Shown here: piece by piece, positions 61,154 through 64,000 of the stretch
Numbering within the stretch: position 1 is the first letter of the stretch
How the letters are laid out: every line of letters starts with the position of its first letter
Origin: Shewanella algae
GTDB lineage: Bacteria > Pseudomonadota > Gammaproteobacteria > Enterobacterales > Shewanellaceae
Length of the DNA: 64,000 nucleotides
Direction of reading: 5' to 3'
Assembly: GCF_009183365.2 (NCBI RefSeq)
Contig: NZ_CP068230.1
Span: forward strand, 4,059,001-4,123,000
Position numbers and translations under genes: made by a program
Notes under the pieces: model-generated
Told to the model about the DNA's origin: nothing
Seen by the model: the letters and a program-made list of their open reading frames with translations, nothing else
The model's database searches: none

Positions 61154-61849
61154 CTTCCAGGCGCGGGTCATCTCGCGCTTGCCCAGGGCTCCCGGGTAAG
61201 CTTTAACCTGAAAACCGGCGGCCTTGAGATCTCGCTTGAACTGGCCATTGGCGCAGTAAGACACCAATAAGCCGCCCTGCTCCAGCAACCCATAGCACTT
61301 TTTGAAGTTATCCAGCGCCCATACATCCGGCTGCTTGCTGGGGGCGAAGGCATCGTAATACACCAAGTTGAAGGGTTCGCCCTGCCACTCGAGCTGCTCC
61401 AGTTTGCCCTTGACCTTACGCAACACAAAACCCGGCATGACTTCCACATCCTGATCCCAGGGGGCGGCGTGCAAGGCATCGAACAGCGGCGCATACCAGC
61501 CGGGCAGCATGCCCTTGTAGTTCAGCCCTTCAATCAGCTCAGCGGACAAGGGATAAGGCTCTATGGTGACATAGCGCACCGGCAGCGGCGCCAAGCCACT
61601 CTGCTGACGCGCCTTTGTCAGCTCCAGCACCTTACCCAGGGTCATGAGGGCATTGAGCCCGGTGCCAAAGCCCACTTCCAGAATCGCCAGATGGTCAAAG
61701 TCCTGCAACACCTGCTCGAGCCCGGCGTGGATAAACACATAACGGGATTCGGCCAACGCCCCCTTGTGGGAGTGGTAGGTCTCATTGAGCTCGGCATTAA
61801 ATAGAGTATGTGACCCGTCTTCGGTCAGCTGCAGGCTTACGTGTTTCAT
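61139..61849 (-). CDS. mnmD: tRNA 5-methylaminomethyl-2-thiouridine methyltransferase (MnmD/MnmC N-domain)
   Basis: 236 residues, a stand-alone MnmC N-terminal domain. SAM-binding region LAILEVGFGTGLNALMTLGK, then PVRYVTIEPYPLSAELIEGL and PFNLVYYDAFAPSKQPDVWA (the YYDAFAP motif), with a final GFQVKAYPGALGKREMTRAW. It methylates nm5s2U34 to mnm5s2U34 in wobble uridines. The FAD oxidase domain of bifunctional MnmC is absent from this gene, so MnmD-type function is expected. Confidence 0.88.
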   Translation of the reverse strand: MKHVSLQLTEDGSHTLFNAELNETYHSHKGALAESRYVFIHAGLEQVLQDFDHLAILEVGFGTGLNALMTLGKVLELTKARQQSGLAPLPVRYVTIEPYPLSAELIEGLNYKGMLPGWYAPLFDALHAAPWDQDVEVMPGFVLRKVKGKLEQLEWQGEPFNLVYYDAFAPSKQPDVWALDNFKKCYGLLEQGGLLVSYCANGQFKRDLKAAGFQVKAYPGALGKREMTRAWKLDPL

Positions 61850-61941
61850 CTCGACTCTTAATCATCTGTGCGGGGAAAGCCGGGGCGAGCGCCCCGGCGA
61901 CGGGCAATTATCCCAGAAAGGCGATAACTGCCGCAAGCCAA

Positions 61942-62679
61942 TTACCCTTGGCGCTCCAGCACCTGCTGCACCACGGCCTTGAGGGTGGCATAGTCGATAT
62001 AGCCGGGGATCACTTCATCACCTATGAGCAGTGTCGGCGTGCCGCCAAAGCCCAGTTCAGAGAAGACTCTCACATTGGTATGCATCAACTCGTCGGCGCT
62101 CGAGCTGGGCTTGAGGTATTGTTCCGTGCCCGTGGCCTTGGCGACCTGCTGCAGTGAGTTCCCTGTGTGCATGCCATTCTTGGCCATCAAGAGTTCATGT
62201 ACCCGAGGGAAATCCTTACGATCCTGCCGCCAAACCTCGAGGGCAAAGGCGCCGGACGAAAGCTCAGTGCCCTGAGCCTTTATCTGCCTCAATGGCACAA
62301 ACACATTGACCACCTGCAAGTTTGGGAACTCCTTTAAAAGCTTGGCAAATTCCAGTTCCATCCGCTTACAGTAGGGGCAGTTGTAGTCGGTAAAAACCAC
62401 CAGTTGCAACTCAGGCTTGCTGCTGCCCATGGTCGGCATCTGCGGGTTGTTGAACAGCCAGTCCTTGTGCTTGGCCAGCGCTTGCTGCTGCAACTGTCGC
62501 TGCTCCACATAAGACTCTATGCTGCCGAGCACGCCGGGAATGATCTCCGGATGCTTGACCAAAATGCTGCGGATCTGCCCCAGTTGCTGTTCCTCTTCTT
62601 GGCTCAGCTTCTGCTCGGCCGCCTGTAAACTGCCACTGGCCGCCAGCAGCCAGGCACTCAATACTATCCAATACTTCAT
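61942..62679 (-). CDS. DsbA-like thiol:disulfide protein (ScsC-like)
   Basis: 245 residues from ATG 62679 (GAGGAA upstream). Signal peptide (YWIVLSAWLLAASGSLQA). An N-terminal helical arm (LSQEEEQQLGQIRSILVKHP) like the trimerisation stalk of ScsC. The thioredoxin/DsbA domain has VVFTDYNCPYCKRMELEFAK (active site CPYC) and the cis-Pro loop LGFGGTPTLLIGDEVIPGYI. Likely a periplasmic disulfide isomerase kept reduced by the ScsB-like protein of the same operon. Confidence 0.82.
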   Translation of the reverse strand: MKYWIVLSAWLLAASGSLQAAEQKLSQEEEQQLGQIRSILVKHPEIIPGVLGSIESYVEQRQLQQQALAKHKDWLFNNPQMPTMGSSKPELQLVVFTDYNCPYCKRMELEFAKLLKEFPNLQVVNVFVPLRQIKAQGTELSSGAFALEVWRQDRKDFPRVHELLMAKNGMHTGNSLQQVAKATGTEQYLKPSSSADELMHTNVRVFSELGFGGTPTLLIGDEVIPGYIDYATLKAVVQQVLERQG

Positions 62680-62690
62680 CTTGTTATTCC

Positions 62691-63218
62691 TCAAATTAAA
62701 TTCATTTTTGTCAGCCAGAGTCGCAGCCAGATCCCCGGCCAACTTGTGACTCCTGTGGTGCTGCTGCGGATTTCGCCCTGATAGATAAACAATAGAGTCG
62801 GTGTCGCCGACACTCCAAGGGATCGCGCCAAGGCGCCGCTGGGATCGTTGACTACCTCAAAGCCGTAGCCCTTGTTTTGCAAGTACTGCTTGACCTGGGT
62901 GTTATTGCCCGATTGCAGCGCCACGGTCACCACCTGCTCGCTGTCACTGAAACCATCGACAGTGCCGGACACCAAGGGGCAGACGCCACACCAGCTGGCC
63001 CAGTAGTACAGGATCACCGGGCGCTCCATGCTCATGGCGGCGATATCCAGATGACTGCCGGCCAGGCTCTGAACCGTTTGCAGCGGCAGGGTTTCCGGCA
63101 TCTCGTGGCTGCGAAAGGCATCGAGGGCAACACTCACCACCAGAATGAATAGCCCATAGCCGAGCAGGGTCTTGAGCCATTTAAGCCCCTTGTGGGCCAG
63201 TTTATTTTCCTGGGTCAT
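62691..63218 (-). CDS. Membrane-anchored thioredoxin-like protein (ScsD/TlpA-like)
   Basis: 175 residues. N-terminal membrane helix (LLGYGLFILVVSVALDAFRS), then a thioredoxin fold with active site VILYYWASWCGVCPLVSG (CGVC) and the cis-Pro region LGVSATPTLLFIYQGEIRSS. Located between the scsB-like and scsC-like genes. Its ATG overlaps the scsB-like stop by 4 nt. Confidence 0.85.
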   Translation of the reverse strand: MTQENKLAHKGLKWLKTLLGYGLFILVVSVALDAFRSHEMPETLPLQTVQSLAGSHLDIAAMSMERPVILYYWASWCGVCPLVSGTVDGFSDSEQVVTVALQSGNNTQVKQYLQNKGYGFEVVNDPSGALARSLGVSATPTLLFIYQGEIRSSTTGVTSWPGIWLRLWLTKMNLI

Positions 63219-64000
63219 TGTCTGCTCTCCGCTTCTGCCAAGGCCGCCAATACCCCGTCGCTGCTGAGGATTACCGGTAATGGGTTACCGGCGGGGGTTC
63301 CCGGGCCATAGACCTGATTGAAAGGCACCCCAAAGCGGCCATTGGCCTTAAGATAGGCGGTAATTTCTTCGCTGGGCTTGGTCCAGTCACCGCGCATTAG
63401 CAGCACTCTGTCATCGCCGAGGGCATCATAGACAGGGTTTTGCAGCAGCACCCCCACCTTGTTGGCCTGACAGGTAATGCACCAGTCGGCCGTGACATCG
63501 ACAAACACTGTCTTGCCCTCATCGACTGCCTGTTTGAGCTGCACCAAATTCAGCGGTTGCCAATGGTGATCCGAAGGCAAAGGGCTAACCCAGGCATCCC
63601 GGGTCAGATAACCTACCCCGAGCGCCAGGCTGGCAAACAGAAAACTGCCGCCAATGGCATACACCATTACCTGAGTGCCATAACGCTTGCCCAGCAGTCC
63701 CAGTGTCAGCAACAACATCAAGGCGCCCAGCCCCAAGATAGCCGCAACAGAGAAGAAGCTTTGCAGCAGGCTCAGCAGCCAGAGACAGGTTGCCAGCATC
63801 ATCAGCGCGAACACAGGCTTGACCCAATTCATCCAGCGCCCGGGCTTGGGTAAACGCTGCGCCAACGCCGGCCACAACGCCAACATCAGCCAGGGCAAGG
63901 CCATTCCCAGCCCCATGGCGCTGAAGAGGGCAAACAACATGGGATAGTCGGCGCCGAGGGCAAAGGCCACCGCAGTACCCAGAAACGGCGCGGTACACGG
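63215..64000 (-). CDS. ScsB/DsbD-like transmembrane thiol reductase, C-terminal part
   Basis: Truncated by the window edge (the 5' end lies beyond 64000). The visible part starts in PCTAPFLGTAVAFAL, a conserved membrane Cys region of the DsbD/ScsB electron channel. Four or more membrane helices follow (LGMALPWLMLALWPALA, PVFALMMLATCLWLLSLLQS, AILGLGALMLLLTLGLLG, VMVYAIGGSFLFASLALGVG). The C-terminal thioredoxin domain has TVFVDVTADWCITCQANKVG (CITC). It transfers electrons from cytoplasmic thioredoxin to the periplasmic ScsC- and ScsD-like proteins encoded just downstream. Confidence 0.88.
   Translation of the reverse strand, partial: PCTAPFLGTAVAFALGADYPMLFALFSAMGLGMALPWLMLALWPALAQRLPKPGRWMNWVKPVFALMMLATCLWLLSLLQSFFSVAAILGLGALMLLLTLGLLGKRYGTQVMVYAIGGSFLFASLALGVGYLTRDAWVSPLPSDHHWQPLNLVQLKQAVDEGKTVFVDVTADWCITCQANKVGVLLQNPVYDALGDDRVLLMRGDWTKPSEEITAYLKANGRFGVPFNQVYGPGTPAGNPLPVILSSDGVLAALAEAESRQ

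Noticed and set aside
1..64000. CRISPR arrays, tRNA and rRNA genes
   Set aside because: No regularly spaced identical repeats, no cloverleaf-like tRNA sequence and no rRNA segment were noticed. A program scan would settle the tRNA question.

Overview
The window reads as a chromosomal segment of a Shewanella-like gammaproteobacterium. This is inferred from the E. coli-type order mlaFEDCB-ibaG-murA / yrbG-kdsDC-lptCAB-rpoN-hpf-ptsN-rapZ-npr, from csgEFG, hmuTUV and scs-type genes, and from protein families common in Shewanella. Species cannot be fixed by eye. No rRNA, tRNA or CRISPR array was seen.

Layout. 1-1894: end of a hemin ABC importer (hmuT tail, hmuU, hmuV). 2065-8942: housekeeping and poorly characterised genes (DUF2956 protein, a putative secreted Zn phospholipase-like protein, a pair of bacterial PH-domain membrane proteins, DUF924, a universal stress protein, a Sel1-like protein, a SpoIIAA-like protein). 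9082-11320: an aldehyde dehydrogenase plus TetR regulator operon with a clear palindromic operator. 11381-12990: curli export genes csgG, csgF, csgE. 13155-21025: a self-contained export system, made of a sensor kinase and a sigma-54 activator at the distal end and a periplasmic adaptor, small membrane peptide, MacB-type ATPase and two FtsX/MacB-like permeases at the proximal end. It is preceded by a good -24/-12 promoter and three TGTCCGC-type sites spaced like enhancers. 21112-27750: a BtuF-like binding protein, then an uncharacterised operon of a GDPD lipoprotein, a large PEGA-domain membrane protein and a zinc-ribbon membrane protein.

27780-38080 is the accessory region. It holds an orphan Imm11/DUF1629-like gene, an intact IS110-family (IS1111-like) element, a decayed IS630-family element, a two-gene Rhs system, a candidate immunity gene, a second 129-bp copy of the IS630 5' end fused to a truncated AAA ATPase, a small AT-rich gene and an IS21-like terminus. 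The notable point is that the Rhs protein is split. A Sec-exported YD-repeat shell ends in an unrelated Cys-containing tail. The conserved Rhs core plus variable tip is then encoded by a separate downstream gene with its own signal peptide. Base composition changes at each junction, suggesting that an inserted cassette caused the split.

38309-50955 is conserved cell-envelope and regulatory core: peptidoglycan (murA), lipid asymmetry (mla), Kdo synthesis (kdsD, kdsC), LPS transport (lptCAB), sigma-54 (rpoN), ribosome hibernation and the nitrogen PTS with rapZ. 51039-58725 carries mgtE, a molybdate-type binding protein, an OmpA-like lipoprotein, a possible sigma-54 driven micro-operon (29-aa peptide plus small HTH protein), a catalase-like peroxidase, fumC and a DUF2799 lipoprotein. 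58726-59613 is a repeat-rich gene-free stretch. 59614-64000 has a GNAT acetyltransferase, rarD, mnmD and an scsB-scsD-scsC-like thiol-redox operon running off the right edge.
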